From: Sphingopyxis sp. CCNWLW2
GTDB lineage: Bacteria > Pseudomonadota > Alphaproteobacteria > Sphingomonadales > Sphingomonadaceae
Length of the DNA: 64,000 nt
Reading direction: 5' to 3'
Assembly (NCBI RefSeq): GCF_037095755.1
Contig: NZ_JBAWKJ010000002.1
Coordinates: 558,001 to 622,000, forward strand
Below the pieces are notes generated by a model. The model did not search any database and was not told the DNA's origin. It was given only the letters and a program-made list of their open reading frames with translations. Of the stretch, positions 49,102-59,880 are shown one piece after another; the first letter of the stretch is position 1, and the number at the start of each line of letters is the position of its first letter. The translations under genes and the position numbers were made by a program.

Positions 49102-49118
49102 CGTCGTGTTTCCGTGTG

Positions 49119-50753
49119 TCAGATGGTGACGAGCATGACATCGACGACGGGCTTCTTGCCCGTCCAGTCGGTTGCGACGCGGCGCACGCCGAGGCGGATC
49201 GCCTCGCGCAGCTTTTCCTCGTCGCGCGCGGGTCCGGTCGCGGCCTGTTCGGCGGCTTCGCGCATCTCATCGATAAAGGCTTCGCGCTCATCCTCAACGG
49301 GCACGCCGCGGTAGCTGACCGCGCTTTCGATAAAGCGCTTGTCCGAAAAGATCACCGCGACGGTGATATGCCCGTTGAGCGAGAGTTTGCGCCGTTCGTT
49401 GATCGTCTCGCCGTCGGCGGGCAGGATGACGTCGCCGTCGAGGATCAGCCGCCCCGCGCGCACGCGCTCGACGATCTTCGCGGTGCCGGGCGCCAGCTTC
49501 ACCAGGTCGCCATTTTCCTGCACGAGCGCGTCGGGAACGCCCTTTTCGAGCGCGAAGCGCGCCTGTTCGTGCATATGGCGGATCTCGCCATGCACCGGCA
49601 GGACGAGCTTGGGGCGCAACCAGCCGTACAGCGCGGCAAGCTCGGGCTGTCCCGGATGGCCGCTGACATGGATATGCGCCTGCTTCTCGGTGACGGTCAG
49701 GATGTCCTTCGCCGCGAGCTGATTCATAATCCGCCCGATAGCGACCTCGTTGCCCGGGATCTGCTTCGACGAGAAGACGACGGTGTCGCCCGCTTCGAGC
49801 TTGATCTGGTGGATGTCGGCCGCCATGCGCGCGAGCGCCGCGCGCGGTTCGCCCTGCCCGCCGGTGGCGATCACCATCACCTTGTCGCGCGGCAGCCGCA
49901 TCGCTTCGTCGAAATCGACCGTCGGCGGGAAGTCCTTGAGGTAACCGACCGAGCGCGCGACGCCTAGAATGCGGTCGAGCGAACGGCCCGCGACACACAA
50001 GGTGCGTCCAGTTGCTTTGGCGACCGCGCCCAGCGTCGCAAGCCGTGCCGCGTTCGATGCGAAGGTGGTGACGACCACCCGGCCCTTCGCCGCACCGACC
50101 GCCTGCTCCAGCCCTTCGCGCAAGCCGCCTTCGCTGCCCGAGGCTTCAGGGTTAAACGCATTGGTCGAATCGCAGACGAGGACGTCGATGCCCTCGTCGC
50201 CGACCGCGGTCAGTGCCGCGGCGGTGGCAGGAACCCCAAGGATCGGTTCCTCGTCGAGTTTCCAGTCGCCGGTGTGGAAGACGCGGCCATAGGGCGTGTC
50301 GATCACCACCGCGCTCATTTCGAGGATCGAATGCGCGAGCGGGATCAGCCGGATGCCGAATGGGCCGATCTGGAAATTGTCGTCGATGTCGACAGTCTTG
50401 AGCGTGACCGCCTTCTCCAGCCCCTCTTCGGCGAGCTTGTGCGCGATCAGCCCCGCGGTGAAGCGGTTGGCGTAAAGCGGCACACCGAGGTCGGCGGCGA
50501 GATAGGGCAGCGCCCCGATATGATCCTCGTGCCCGTGCGTCAGCACGATGCCGAGCAAATCCTTCTTGCGGTCCTCGATGAATTCGAGATCGGGCATGAC
50601 GATGTCGATGCCCGGATAATCGTGGCTACCAAAGGTCACGCCGAGGTCGAGCATGATCCATTTGCCGTCGCAGCCATAGAGATTGGCGTTCATGCCGATC
50701 TCGCCCGATCCGCCCAATGCGAGAAAAAGCAGCTCCTTGCCCGGAGTCGTCAT
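49119..50753 (-). CDS. rnj: ribonuclease J
   Basis: A 544-residue metallo-beta-lactamase/beta-CASP ribonuclease with 5'-3' exo- and endonucleolytic activity, a major mRNA and rRNA processing enzyme. The metal motif is [14 protein letters not shown] and the beta-CASP motifs include HVSGHPGQ and [10 protein letters not shown]. Length is typical. ATG 50753 overlaps the coaX stop (ATGA); the extra 64 upstream residues of the open frame are shadow. It belongs to the nuoN-birA-coaX-rnj block. Confidence 0.95.
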   Translation of the reverse strand: MTTPGKELLFLALGGSGEIGMNANLYGCDGKWIMLDLGVTFGSHDYPGIDIVMPDLEFIEDRKKDLLGIVLTHGHEDHIGALPYLAADLGVPLYANRFTAGLIAHKLAEEGLEKAVTLKTVDIDDNFQIGPFGIRLIPLAHSILEMSAVVIDTPYGRVFHTGDWKLDEEPILGVPATAAALTAVGDEGIDVLVCDSTNAFNPEASGSEGGLREGLEQAVGAAKGRVVVTTFASNAARLATLGAVAKATGRTLCVAGRSLDRILGVARSVGYLKDFPPTVDFDEAMRLPRDKVMVIATGGQGEPRAALARMAADIHQIKLEAGDTVVFSSKQIPGNEVAIGRIMNQLAAKDILTVTEKQAHIHVSGHPGQPELAALYGWLRPKLVLPVHGEIRHMHEQARFALEKGVPDALVQENGDLVKLAPGTAKIVERVRAGRLILDGDVILPADGETINERRKLSLNGHITVAVIFSDKRFIESAVSYRGVPVEDEREAFIDEMREAAEQAATGPARDEEKLREAIRLGVRRVATDWTGKKPVVDVMLVTI

Positions 50754-51535
50754 ATTGTTGGCTTCCGTTGATGATAGAGGTGCATCAGCCCGTTCAGCGT
50801 CAGGTCGGGCTCGATACGATCGAACAGGTGCGCCTGTTCCTGAAAAAGTGTCGCAAGGCCGCCCGTCGCGATAACGGTGAGCGGCTTGCCGATTTCGGCC
50901 TTCATTCGCGCGATCAGCCCTTCCATCATCGAGACATAGCCCCAATAGACGCCGATCAGCATCTGGCTTTCGGTAGTGCGCCCGATAACGCTGCTCGTTG
51001 CCGGGGCTTCAATCGCAATACGGGGGAGTTTTGCGGCCGCCGCGACGAGCGCCTCAAGCGAGAGATTGACGCCCGGCGCGATGATCCCGCCCAGATAGGC
51101 ACCGTCGGGGCCGATATGGTCGAGCGTCGTCGCGGTGCCGAAGCTGATGACGAGCTTGTCCTTGCCGGGCTCGACCGCCTGCGCCGAGATTGCATTGACC
51201 GCGCGGTCGGCGCCGACCGACTGCGGCTCGTCGACCTTGAGCGCGATACCCCAGGTCACGGGCTCGCGGCCCGCGACCAGCGCATCGACGCCGAAATATT
51301 TATGGGCGAGCAGCTGGAGATTGTGGAGCGCGCGCGGGACGACGGTCGAGATGATAACCGCTTCGACGTCGGCGCGGTCGTGCCCCTCGATCCGCATCAA
51401 CTGGTCGAGCCAGACCATATATTCGTCGGCGGTGCGCCGGTCGTCGGTCGCGATGCGCCAGCGCGCGAGCAGCTCGGTGCCGCGAAACAGCGCGAATTTG
51501 GCGTTGGTATTGCCGACATCGATCGCGAGCAGCAT
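50750..51535 (-). CDS. coaX: type III pantothenate kinase
   Basis: A 261-residue ASKHA-fold kinase performing the first step of CoA synthesis. [17 protein letters not shown] has the phosphate-binding motif, [10 protein letters not shown] and [11 protein letters not shown] carry catalytic and pantothenate-binding residues, and [11 protein letters not shown] the late adenosine motif. Type III enzymes are insensitive to CoA feedback and need a monovalent cation. It starts 1 nt after birA and its stop overlaps rnj. Confidence 0.95.
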   Translation of the reverse strand: MLLAIDVGNTNAKFALFRGTELLARWRIATDDRRTADEYMVWLDQLMRIEGHDRADVEAVIISTVVPRALHNLQLLAHKYFGVDALVAGREPVTWGIALKVDEPQSVGADRAVNAISAQAVEPGKDKLVISFGTATTLDHIGPDGAYLGGIIAPGVNLSLEALVAAAAKLPRIAIEAPATSSVIGRTTESQMLIGVYWGYVSMMEGLIARMKAEIGKPLTVIATGGLATLFQEQAHLFDRIEPDLTLNGLMHLYHQRKPTI

Positions 51536-51536
51536 C

Positions 51537-52262
51537 TCAATTCCCCTCGACCGGGCGCCGCAGTTCGACGTCTCCCGCGTGAATCAACATGGTCTCGCCA
51601 CCCTCGCGGCGCAAGCGCAGCGCGCCATCCTCGGCAAGGCCGTCGAAGAAACCGTCGATGCCCTGTTCCGAGACGCGAAGCGGCGTGCCGACGGGATGCG
51701 CCTGCGGAATCCACGCGCGCACGATGCTTGCCACGCCTTCCTGCCGCCACGTCCACAGCGCATCGATCATCGCGATGCCGAGCGCGCCCGCGAAATGATC
51801 ACGGTCTATGTCGGCGCCCTTAGCCGCCAGCGTCGCGGTCGGACGGTCGGGGAGTTCGGGCGCGGCGGTCAGATTGACCCCGATGCCGATCACCACCGAA
51901 TTGCCCGTGCGTTCCATCAGGATGCCGGCGCATTTCGCGCCATCGATCAACAGGTCGTTCGGCCATTTGAGCTGCGCGTCGACGCCCGGCGCGAGCGCCG
52001 AAACGGTCTTGGCGAGCGCGACTCCGGCGACGAGCGCCAACGTTGCGGCAGAAGGATCGCCGATCGTCAGGTGGACGACGGTCGAGCCCATGAAATTGCC
52101 CTGCCCGTCGTTCCAGCCGCGGCCGAGGCGCCCGCGCCCGGCGGTCTGGCGGTCGGCGACGAGCCAATGGCCTTCACCGACATGCTCGCCGCCTGCCAGC
52201 CGCGCCAGCAGGTCGGCGTTGGTCGAACCTGTCTGCGCGATCCGCTCGATGGGCGGTATCAG
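51537..52262 (-). CDS. birA: biotin--[acetyl-CoA-carboxylase] ligase (no DNA-binding domain)
   Basis: A roughly 241-residue biotin protein ligase. The family start [14 protein letters not shown] is followed by [13 protein letters not shown] (biotinyl-AMP binding), [18 protein letters not shown] and GIGVNL. The N-terminal winged helix of E. coli BirA is absent, so it should not act as a repressor. No ATG, GTG or TTG lies near the expected N-terminus. CTG 52262 overlaps the nuoN stop as CTGA and gives [14 protein letters not shown]; the nearest ordinary start, GTG 52337, would extend 25 residues back into nuoN. Confidence 0.88.
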   Translation of the reverse strand: MIPPIERIAQTGSTNADLLARLAGGEHVGEGHWLVADRQTAGRGRLGRGWNDGQGNFMGSTVVHLTIGDPSAATLALVAGVALAKTVSALAPGVDAQLKWPNDLLIDGAKCAGILMERTGNSVVIGIGVNLTAAPELPDRPTATLAAKGADIDRDHFAGALGIAMIDALWTWRQEGVASIVRAWIPQAHPVGTPLRVSEQGIDGFFDGLAEDGALRLRREGGETMLIHAGDVELRRPVEGN

Positions 52263-53692
52263 AACAGCACCGCGGCGGCGCTGGCCGAAAGGACCGCCAG
52301 CACGGGAATGAAGAGATAGCCGATGACCGAGAGCCACAAGGCGCTCGCGGTAATCACCGCATCCTCGACGATCGCACCGCCGCCCGCGGGGAATTCGGTG
52401 TCCGATTTGTCGTCGAAGTACATCGTCTTGATGATCGCGATATAATAGAAAGCGCCGATCACCGAGGCGACGATACCCGCGACCGCCAGCGGCACGAGGT
52501 TCGCGTTCACCGCGGCCTCGAAGACCAGATATTTCGGCCAGAAGCCGAAGAGCGGCGGGATACCGGCGAGGCTGAACAGGAACACCGCCATCGCCGCGGC
52601 AAGGCCGGGGCGGCGCTGCGACAGGCCGGCGAGCGCCGGGATGCTCTCGACCTGGTTGCCATCGGCATCGCGCAACTGGAGCACGACGAGGAAGGCGCCG
52701 AGCGTCGTCAGCATATAGACGAGCAGATAGGTCAGCACGCCCTCGACCCCCTGCTGCGTTCCGGCGGCGAGGCCGACGAGCATGAAGCCGACATTGTTGA
52801 TCGACGAATAAGCGAGCAGGCGCTTGATATTCTTCTGCCCGATCGCGCCGACCGCACCAAGGATGATCGAGGCGAGCGACAGAAAGATGATGATCTGCTG
52901 CCAGGCGCCGACCGCGGGGCCCATCGCGTCGATCACCACGCGCGTCATCAATGCCATCGCCGCGACTTTCGGGGCGGTAGCGAAGAAGGTCGTCACCGGG
53001 GTCGGCGCACCTTCATAGACGTCGGGGGTCCACATGTGGAACGGCACGGCGCTGATCTTGAAGCCGAGACCCGCGAGCACGAACACGATGCCAAAGATCA
53101 GCCCGATGTTGAGCTCGCCGCCGAGCACCTTCGCGATCCCGGCGAAATCGGTCGTGCCGGTGAAGCCGTAGAGCAGCGAAATGCCATAGAGCAGCATGCC
53201 CGACGCGAGCGCGCCGAGGACGAAATATTTAAGACCCGCTTCGGTCGACCGCTCGTCGGTGCGCATGAAGCTGGCGAGCACATAGGCGGCAAGGCTGTTG
53301 AGCTCGAGCCCGACGTACAGCGTCATCAGGTCGCGCGACGAGGCCATGATGCCCATGCCGAGCGCCGCGAACAGGATCAGCGTCGGATATTCGGCGCGCA
53401 TCCCGCCGTTGAAGAAGCGCGGCGCGATGACGATGCAGACGAAGCTCGCGGCATAGATCAGCAGCTTGGCGAACCCGCCGAAGCTGTCGACCGACAGCGT
53501 GCCCGAGAAGACGGTCGTTTCGATGCCGAACAGCGCGACGACCGCGGCGGCGGCGGCGGCGAGCGTCAGCAGCGAGCTTAGCTGATAAAGACCGACATTG
53601 CGGTCACCGAAGAAGGTGCCGAGCATCAGCGTGATGAGCCCGCCGATCGTCAGGATCAGTTCGGGCCAGATGAGCATCAGGTCGGCGGTCAT
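52259..53692 (-). CDS. nuoN: NADH-quinone oxidoreductase subunit N
   Basis: A 477-residue antiporter-like membrane subunit of complex I with about 14 hydrophobic helices. Conserved segments include the lysine-bearing [39 protein letters not shown] (in part) and [18 protein letters not shown]. It is one of the proton-pumping modules. Its start overlaps the nuoM stop (ATGA). It is the last nuo gene, and translation may pass into birA through the CTGA overlap. Confidence 0.95.
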   Translation of the reverse strand: MTADLMLIWPELILTIGGLITLMLGTFFGDRNVGLYQLSSLLTLAAAAAAVVALFGIETTVFSGTLSVDSFGGFAKLLIYAASFVCIVIAPRFFNGGMRAEYPTLILFAALGMGIMASSRDLMTLYVGLELNSLAAYVLASFMRTDERSTEAGLKYFVLGALASGMLLYGISLLYGFTGTTDFAGIAKVLGGELNIGLIFGIVFVLAGLGFKISAVPFHMWTPDVYEGAPTPVTTFFATAPKVAAMALMTRVVIDAMGPAVGAWQQIIIFLSLASIILGAVGAIGQKNIKRLLAYSSINNVGFMLVGLAAGTQQGVEGVLTYLLVYMLTTLGAFLVVLQLRDADGNQVESIPALAGLSQRRPGLAAAMAVFLFSLAGIPPLFGFWPKYLVFEAAVNANLVPLAVAGIVASVIGAFYYIAIIKTMYFDDKSDTEFPAGGGAIVEDAVITASALWLSVIGYLFIPVLAVLSASAAAVLF

Positions 53693-55242
53693 TGGACGCC
53701 TCCTGCATGGCTCGATCCGTGGGCGGCTTCACCATGCGCCTCGGCGGGTTTCGGCTTGCCGGCGGCAAGATGCGCGTCACCCGCGGGCTTCGCCGGCGCG
53801 AGGCGCGCAACGACGGTGGTCACGTCACCGCGCATCGGCGCGAGGAAGCTTTCGGGATAGACGCCCATCCACAGCGCCACGGCGGCCAGCGGCACCATGA
53901 TCGTCCATTCGCGTGCGTTGAGGTCAGGCATCGCCTTCACATCGTCCTTGGTCAGTTCGCCGAACACGACGCGGCGGTAGAGATAGAGCATGTACGCGGC
54001 ACCGAGGATGATCCCGGTGGTGCACACAAAGGCGACCCAGCTCGACGCTTCATAGATACCGGCGAGGCTCAGAAATTCGCCGACGAAGCCGCTGGTGCCG
54101 GGCAGGCCGATCGACGCCATGGTGAACAGCATGAAGAACAGCGCATAGGCCGGCATGTTCACCGCGAGGCCGCCGTAACGGTCGATCTCGCGCGTGTGGA
54201 GCCGGTCATAGATCACGCCGACGCAGAAAAAGAGCGCGGCCGAGACGACACCATGGCTGAGCATGATGATCAGTGCGCCCTCGATACCCTGCTGATTGAA
54301 CGCGAAGAGGCCCGCGGTGACGATCGCCATATGCGCGACCGACGAGTAAGCGATCAGCTTCTTCATGTCGCTCTGCGCCAGCGCGACGAGGCTGGTGTAG
54401 ACCACCGCGATCATCGACAGGCCAAAGACGATCCACATCAGCTGCGCCGACGCGTCGGGGAACATCGGCATCATAAAGCGGATGAAGCCATAGGCGCCGA
54501 GCTTCAGCAGCACGCCCGCGAGGATCATCGAACCCGCGGTCGGCGCCTGCACGTGCGCGTCGGGAAGCCAGGTGTGGACCGGCCACATCGGCATCTTGAC
54601 CGCAAGGCTGGCGAAGAAGGCGAGCCACAGCCACGTCTGCATCTGAACCGGGAAATCATAGTTCAGCAGCGTCGGGATGTCGGTCGTCCCTGCCTCGGCG
54701 ATCATCGCGATCATCGCGATCAGCATCAGCACCGATCCGAGCAGCGTGTAGAGGAAGAATTTGAACGCCGCATATTTACGGTTCGCGCCGCCCCAGATGC
54801 CGATGATGAAATACATCGGGATCAGGCCGGCTTCGAAGAAGATGTAAAAGAGCAGCAGATCCTGCGCCATGAAGACGCCGATCATCACGACTTCCATGAT
54901 CAGGAACATCGACATGTAGAGGCCGACGCGGCTCTTGATCGCGTCCCAGCTCGCGAGGATGCAGAGCGGCATCAGGAAGACGCTGAGCATGATCAGCATC
55001 AAGGCCATACCGTCGATGCCGAGCGCATATTGGAAACGCCCGAACAGGTCGGCGCGCTCGGTGAACTGCCACTGCGCGCCGCCGATGTCGAACTGCGCCC
55101 ACAGGATACAGCCGAGGACGAAGGTCGCGAGCGTCGCGCCGAGCGCAACCCAACGCGAGGTCTTGTCGCCGACGAACAGGCAAAGGATGGCGGCGACCGC
55201 GGGGACCGCCAGCATCAACGAAAGGATCGGAAAGCCGCTCAC
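53689..55242 (-). CDS. nuoM: NADH-quinone oxidoreductase subunit M
   Basis: A 517-residue proton-pumping antiporter-like subunit of complex I. Characteristic parts are [20 protein letters not shown] (key glutamate), [20 protein letters not shown] (in part), [15 protein letters not shown] and [12 protein letters not shown]. The C-terminal 60 residues form a His- and Ala-rich hydrophilic tail ([10 protein letters not shown]). Overlaps of 4 nt with nuoL and nuoN show coupled translation. Confidence 0.95.
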   Translation of the reverse strand: MSGFPILSLMLAVPAVAAILCLFVGDKTSRWVALGATLATFVLGCILWAQFDIGGAQWQFTERADLFGRFQYALGIDGMALMLIMLSVFLMPLCILASWDAIKSRVGLYMSMFLIMEVVMIGVFMAQDLLLFYIFFEAGLIPMYFIIGIWGGANRKYAAFKFFLYTLLGSVLMLIAMIAMIAEAGTTDIPTLLNYDFPVQMQTWLWLAFFASLAVKMPMWPVHTWLPDAHVQAPTAGSMILAGVLLKLGAYGFIRFMMPMFPDASAQLMWIVFGLSMIAVVYTSLVALAQSDMKKLIAYSSVAHMAIVTAGLFAFNQQGIEGALIIMLSHGVVSAALFFCVGVIYDRLHTREIDRYGGLAVNMPAYALFFMLFTMASIGLPGTSGFVGEFLSLAGIYEASSWVAFVCTTGIILGAAYMLYLYRRVVFGELTKDDVKAMPDLNAREWTIMVPLAAVALWMGVYPESFLAPMRGDVTTVVARLAPAKPAGDAHLAAGKPKPAEAHGEAAHGSSHAGGVQ

Positions 55243-57287
55243 AGGAAATTCACCATGGCCCAGCTGGCGAGGCCGACAAGACCGAGCAGCATCACAAACG
55301 CATATCCATAAACATAACCCGATTGCAGCCGGACCGCGAGACGGGTCCCCCCAGCGACGAGCGCGGCGGCGCCATCGGGACCGAAGCGGTCGATGGTGCC
55401 TTCATCCCCGCGCTTCCAGAAGAAGCGGCCGATCGCGAAGGCGGGCTTCACGAAGAGGATGTTGTAGAGCTCGTCGAAATACCATTTATTGTACAGGAAC
55501 TGGTGGAGCAGCTTGAACTGCGCCACGAAGCGCGCCGGCAGACTGGTGTTGCGAATATAGCTGTTCCACGCGAGGAACAGGCCGATCGCCATCACCGTGA
55601 ACGGCGTCCACTTCACCCAGAGCGGCACTTCGTGCGCGGCGTGCATCAGATGCTCGTCGAACGCGAGGCTGCCCTTCCAGAACGCCATGCCCTCTTCGGG
55701 ATAGATGAACTGGTGGTGGAACGCGATGCCCGCGAACACCGCACCGATCGACAGCACGATCAGCGGGATGAGCATCGAAAGCGGGCTTTCGTGCGGGTGA
55801 TAGCCCGCGGTGCCGTCGCCGTGCGTTTCATGGTGATGCGCGTGCGCATGATCGTCGGCCGAATGTTCTTCGGAAGGATCTTCATGCTCGCCATGAACCG
55901 CGTGCTGGATATGCTCGCTCTGTTCCCAGCGCGCCTTGCCATAGAAGGTCAGGAAGACGAGGCGCCACGAATAGAAGCTGGTGAGGAAGGCCACGAAAAT
56001 GCCGACCCAGAAGGCCACCACACCGCCGCCACCGCTCGCATAAGCGGCCTCGAGGATGCCGTCCTTCGAATAGAAGCCGGCGAAGCCCGCGACGCCCGCG
56101 ATACCGACGCCGGTGATCGCCAGCGTGCCGAGCATCATCGCCCAATAGGTGATCGGGATCGATTTCCGCAGATTGCCATAATAGCGCATGTCCTGTTCAT
56201 GGTGCATCGCATGGATGACCGAACCGGCGCCAAGGAACAGCAATGCCTTGAAGAAGGCGTGCGTGAACAAGTGGAACATCGCGGCGCCATAAGCGCCCGC
56301 GCCCGCGGCGAAGAACATGTAGCCGAGCTGCGAACAGGTCGAATAGGCGATGACGCGCTTGATGTCCCACTGCGTCGTCGCGACGGTTGCGGCGAAGAAG
56401 CAGGTCGCGGCACCGACGAACATCACCACGCCCTGCGCGATGTCCGAGGTTTCGAACATCGGCGACAGGCGGCAGACCATGAACACGCCCGCGGTGACCA
56501 TCGTCGCGGCGTGGATCAGCGCCGACACCGGGGTCGGGCCTTCCATCGCGTCGGGAAGCCAGGTGTGCAGGCCAAGCTGCGCCGACTTGCCCATCGCGCC
56601 GATGAACAGCAGCAGGCAGAGGATCGTCATCGTGTCGAGACGCATCCCCAGGAAGCTGATCGTCGATCCCGCCATGCCCGGCGCGGCGGCGAGGATCTCG
56701 GGGATCGAGACGGTGCCGAAGACAAGGAAGGTACCGAAAATGCCAAGCATGAAGCCGAGGTCGCCGACGCGGTTGACGACGAACGCCTTGATTGCCGCGG
56801 CATTGGCGCTCGGCTTCTTGTACCAGAAACCGATGAGCAGGTACGACGCGAGTCCGACGCCTTCCCAGCCGAAGAACATCTGGACGAGGTTGTTCGCGGT
56901 CACGAGCATCAGCATCGCGAAAGTGAACAGCGAGAGGTAAGCGAAGAAGCGCGGCTGGTCCGGGTCTTCCTCCATATAGCCCCAGCTATAGAGGTGGACG
57001 AGCGCCGACACCGTCGTGATCACGACGAGCATCACCGCGGTCAGCGCGTCGACGCGAAGTTCCCAGTTGAACTGGAGCGCACCCGACTGGACCCAGTGCA
57101 GAACCGGGGTCACCGTCGCCTCGCCGCTTCCCGTCACGAACGACAGGAAGATCGGCCAGCTCAAGGCGCAGCTGATGAACAGCGCGCCCGTGGTCAGGAT
57201 TTTCGACGGCACATTGCCGATCACGCGCTGGCCGAGACCTGCGATAAGTGCCGCGAGCAGCGGCAGGAAAACGATCGCCTGGATCAC
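55239..57287 (-). CDS. nuoL: NADH-quinone oxidoreductase subunit L
   Basis: The largest antiporter-like subunit at 682 residues, with about 16 helices, including the long lateral helix expected at the C-terminus. Conserved parts are [38 protein letters not shown] and [15 protein letters not shown] His-rich cytoplasmic loop ([14 protein letters not shown], about residue 480) interrupts the C-terminal part. GTG 57287 is preceded by AAGGGG. It spans the arm that couples electron transfer to proton pumping. Confidence 0.95.
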   Translation of the reverse strand: MIQAIVFLPLLAALIAGLGQRVIGNVPSKILTTGALFISCALSWPIFLSFVTGSGEATVTPVLHWVQSGALQFNWELRVDALTAVMLVVITTVSALVHLYSWGYMEEDPDQPRFFAYLSLFTFAMLMLVTANNLVQMFFGWEGVGLASYLLIGFWYKKPSANAAAIKAFVVNRVGDLGFMLGIFGTFLVFGTVSIPEILAAAPGMAGSTISFLGMRLDTMTILCLLLFIGAMGKSAQLGLHTWLPDAMEGPTPVSALIHAATMVTAGVFMVCRLSPMFETSDIAQGVVMFVGAATCFFAATVATTQWDIKRVIAYSTCSQLGYMFFAAGAGAYGAAMFHLFTHAFFKALLFLGAGSVIHAMHHEQDMRYYGNLRKSIPITYWAMMLGTLAITGVGIAGVAGFAGFYSKDGILEAAYASGGGGVVAFWVGIFVAFLTSFYSWRLVFLTFYGKARWEQSEHIQHAVHGEHEDPSEEHSADDHAHAHHHETHGDGTAGYHPHESPLSMLIPLIVLSIGAVFAGIAFHHQFIYPEEGMAFWKGSLAFDEHLMHAAHEVPLWVKWTPFTVMAIGLFLAWNSYIRNTSLPARFVAQFKLLHQFLYNKWYFDELYNILFVKPAFAIGRFFWKRGDEGTIDRFGPDGAAALVAGGTRLAVRLQSGYVYGYAFVMLLGLVGLASWAMVNFL

Positions 57288-57291
57288 CGGT

Positions 57292-57597
57292 TTACCCCTT
57301 CATCCGGTTGGCATCGTCGACGGCAATGGTGCCGCGGCCGCGGAAGTAAATAACGAGAATGGCGAGACCGATCGCGGCTTCACCCGCCGCAACGGTCAGC
57401 ACGAACATCGAAAACACCTGCCCGACGAGATCGCCGAGCGCCGCGCTGAACGCGACGAGGTTGATGTTCACCGCCAGCAGGATGAGCTCGATCGCCATCA
57501 GGATGACGATGATATTCTTGCGGTTGATGAAGATGCCGAGCACGCCGAGCGTGAAGAGCACCGCCGAAACGGCGAGATAATGGCCGACCGAAATCAC
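57292..57597 (-). CDS. nuoK: NADH-quinone oxidoreductase subunit K
   Basis: A 101-residue subunit with three helices. The two membrane glutamates of NuoK lie in [12 protein letters not shown] and [17 protein letters not shown] 57597 overlaps the nuoJ stop (GTGA) and gives [12 protein letters not shown], the normal N-terminus; a longer open frame on this strand reads antisensically through nuoJ in the wrong frame. Confidence 0.94.
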   Translation of the reverse strand: MISVGHYLAVSAVLFTLGVLGIFINRKNIIVILMAIELILLAVNINLVAFSAALGDLVGQVFSMFVLTVAAGEAAIGLAILVIYFRGRGTIAVDDANRMKG

Positions 57598-58205
57598 AGT
57601 TCCATCCCCTGCCCGACGCCCGGATCGACCAGCCGCGTTGCGTCCTGCGGACGGCGCTGGTTCTGCTTCGAAATATTCTGCGTGCGCACCCCGCCGCGCT
57701 TGCGGTGCGTCAGCACGATCGCGCCGATCATCGCGACGAGCAGGACGATACCCGCCGCCTCGAACAGGAAGATATAGCGCGTGTAGAGCAGTTCGCCGAT
57801 CTGCTGGATATTGCTCTTGTCGCTGACGACCGGCGCCGCGCGCGCCGCGAGGTCGACCCCGCCCGCGCTCCATGCGCCGACCGCGAACACGAGTTCGGCA
57901 GCCAGGATGATCGCCACCAGCGCGCCGAGCGGCAGGTAACGCACGAAACCGGCGCGCAGCTCGGCGAAATCGATGTCGAGCATCATCACGACGAACAGGA
58001 ACAGCACCGCGACCGCACCGACATAGACGATGACGAGCAGCATCGCGATGAACTCGGCGCCCGCGAGCAGCATCAGCCCCGCCGCATTGAAGAAAGCGAG
58101 GATCAGCCACATGACGCTGTGGACCGGGTTGCGTGCGAAAATAACCATCGCGGCCGACGCAATGACGATCGTCGCGAACAGGTAAAAGGCGAAGAGTTGG
58201 ATCAT
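57594..58205 (-). CDS. nuoJ: NADH-quinone oxidoreductase subunit J
   Basis: A 203-residue subunit with five helices, including the pi-bulge helix of the E-channel region ([19 protein letters not shown]). The C-terminal hydrophilic tail ([19 protein letters not shown]) lies on the cytoplasmic side, as in alphaproteobacterial relatives. It follows nuoI by 12 nt, and its stop overlaps the nuoK start. Confidence 0.94.
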   Translation of the reverse strand: MIQLFAFYLFATIVIASAAMVIFARNPVHSVMWLILAFFNAAGLMLLAGAEFIAMLLVIVYVGAVAVLFLFVVMMLDIDFAELRAGFVRYLPLGALVAIILAAELVFAVGAWSAGGVDLAARAAPVVSDKSNIQQIGELLYTRYIFLFEAAGIVLLVAMIGAIVLTHRKRGGVRTQNISKQNQRRPQDATRLVDPGVGQGMEL

Positions 58206-58217
58206 GTGCGCGCGCCC

Positions 58218-58706
58218 TTATCGATAGGGCGCGTCGGCGGCAAGATTCGCCGCGATCGCGCGTTCCCATTTGTCGCCATTGGCGAGCAGCTTGGCCTTGT
58301 CATAGAGCAGTTCTTCGCGCGTTTCGGTCGCGAATTCGAAGTTCGGCCCCTCGACCACCGCATCGACCGGGCACGCTTCCTGACAGAAGCCGCAATAGAT
58401 GCACTTGGTCATGTCGATGTCGTAGCGTGTCGTGCGGCGCGAGCCGTCTTCGCGCGGCTCGGCCTCGATCGTGATCGCCTGCGCCGGGCACACCGCTTCG
58501 CACAGCTTGCACGCGATGCAGCGTTCCTCGCCGTTCGGATAACGGCGCAGCGCATGCTCGCCGCGGAAACGCGGCGACAGCGGGTTCTTCTCGAACGGAT
58601 AGTTGATCGTCGCCTTCGGCTTGAAGAAGTACTTCAGCGTGAGGGCATGCGCCTTCACAAACTCCCACAGCGTGAAGCTTTTGATGAGGTGGGCAATGGT
58701 ACTCAT
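58218..58706 (-). CDS. nuoI: NADH-quinone oxidoreductase subunit I
   Basis: A 162-residue ferredoxin-like subunit holding clusters N6a and N6b. Both CxxCxxCxxxCP motifs are intact: [16 protein letters not shown] and [16 protein letters not shown]. The N-terminal amphipathic region ([19 protein letters not shown]) contacts NuoH. The start overlaps the nuoH stop. Confidence 0.95.
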   Translation of the reverse strand: MSTIAHLIKSFTLWEFVKAHALTLKYFFKPKATINYPFEKNPLSPRFRGEHALRRYPNGEERCIACKLCEAVCPAQAITIEAEPREDGSRRTTRYDIDMTKCIYCGFCQEACPVDAVVEGPNFEFATETREELLYDKAKLLANGDKWERAIAANLAADAPYR

Positions 58707-59746
58707 GAATACCTCGTCAGCATCAGATAGCCGGAGATCAGGAAGATCCAGAGAAGCGAGATTGGCAGGAAGACCTTCCAGCCCAGCCGCATCAGCTGGT
58801 CATAGCGATAGCGCGGTACGGTCGCCTTGACCCAGCTGAAGACGAAGAAGAAGAAGAGGATCTTCGCGAACAGCCAGACAATGCCCGGAACGGCATAGAG
58901 CGGCGCCCAGTCGATCGGGGGCAGCCAGCCGCCCCAGAAGAGCACGGCATTAAGCGTGCACATCAGCAGCACGTTGGCATATTCGCCGAGCCAGAAGAGC
59001 GCGAAGCTCATCGACGAATATTCGGTCTGGTAACCCGCGACGAGCTCCGATTCAGCTTCGGTCAGGTCGAACGGCGCGCGCGCGGTTTCGGCGAGCGACG
59101 AGATCAGGAACATCACCGCGAGCGGGAAGAGCAGCAGGTTGAAGCCGAAGGCGTTGACGATGCCGAGCCCGTGGCCCTGCTGCGCCTTGACGATCTCGTT
59201 CATGTTGAAGCTGTCGGCGAAGAGCACGACGCCGATCAGGATGAAACCGATCGACACTTCATAGCTGATCATCTGCGCCGATGCGCGCATCGCCGAGAAG
59301 AAGGGATATTTCGAGTTCGACGCCCAGCCCGACAGGATCACGCCATAGACGCCGAGCGACGAAATCGCGAGGATATAGAGCAATCCGACGTTGATGTCGG
59401 CGAGCACTGCGCCCGAATTGAACGGGATCACCGCCCAGGCGAGCAGCGCCACCGTGAAGGTGATGATCGGCGCGATCAGGAACAACCCGCGGTTCGCGCC
59501 CGACGGGACGATCGTTTCCTGAAGGAACACTTTCAGGCCGTCGGCGAAGCTCTGCAGCAGACCGAAGGGGCCAACGACGTTCGGACCGCGGCGCAGCGCG
59601 ATCGCCGCCCAGATCTTGCGGTCGGCATAGATGATCATCGCAACCGCGAGCATCAACGGCAGCGCGATGAGCAGGATGCCGACGATCGTCGCGACGCCCC
59701 ACGCCCAATTCGGGTCCATGCCCCAGGAGATGAAGGTCTCGGTCAT
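58703..59746 (-). CDS. nuoH: NADH-quinone oxidoreductase subunit H
   Basis: A 347-residue membrane subunit forming much of the quinone chamber, with about eight helices. Conserved parts are [25 protein letters not shown] (in part), [21 protein letters not shown] and a C-terminal [16 protein letters not shown] 59746 is preferred over GTG 59773; it overlaps the stop of the small gene upstream (ATGA). Confidence 0.95.
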   Translation of the reverse strand: MTETFISWGMDPNWAWGVATIVGILLIALPLMLAVAMIIYADRKIWAAIALRRGPNVVGPFGLLQSFADGLKVFLQETIVPSGANRGLFLIAPIITFTVALLAWAVIPFNSGAVLADINVGLLYILAISSLGVYGVILSGWASNSKYPFFSAMRASAQMISYEVSIGFILIGVVLFADSFNMNEIVKAQQGHGLGIVNAFGFNLLLFPLAVMFLISSLAETARAPFDLTEAESELVAGYQTEYSSMSFALFWLGEYANVLLMCTLNAVLFWGGWLPPIDWAPLYAVPGIVWLFAKILFFFFVFSWVKATVPRYRYDQLMRLGWKVFLPISLLWIFLISGYLMLTRYS

Positions 59747-59880
59747 TTCCGGGTCCCGTCCTGGTTGCGCCAACCGTTATGCGGGCCGGGCTTTTCCGAC
59801 TTGCGCGGATTGAACCCGCGCCAGACCGAATAGCCCATCCCGACCAGCAGGATGCTGGCAATCGCATGCACCGGGGTCAT
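59743..59880 (-). CDS. 45-residue membrane protein between nuoG and nuoH
   Basis: An unrecognised small protein with one hydrophobic helix (about residues 3-20, [16 protein letters not shown]) and a basic, glycine-rich tail. Its ATG overlaps the nuoG stop and its own stop overlaps the nuoH start, both as ATGA. It is therefore precisely fitted into the operon, strong evidence that it is translated. Paracoccus is known to have extra reading frames in its nuo operon. It may be a small accessory or assembly subunit of complex I. Confidence 0.75.
   Translation of the reverse strand: MTPVHAIASILLVGMGYSVWRGFNPRKSEKPGPHNGWRNQDGTRK

Noticed and set aside
55323..57353. 676-codon plus-strand frame opposite nuoL (and a similar one opposite nuoM)
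   Set aside because: These are high-GC shadows; they contain only charged repetitive sequence and no credible start site.
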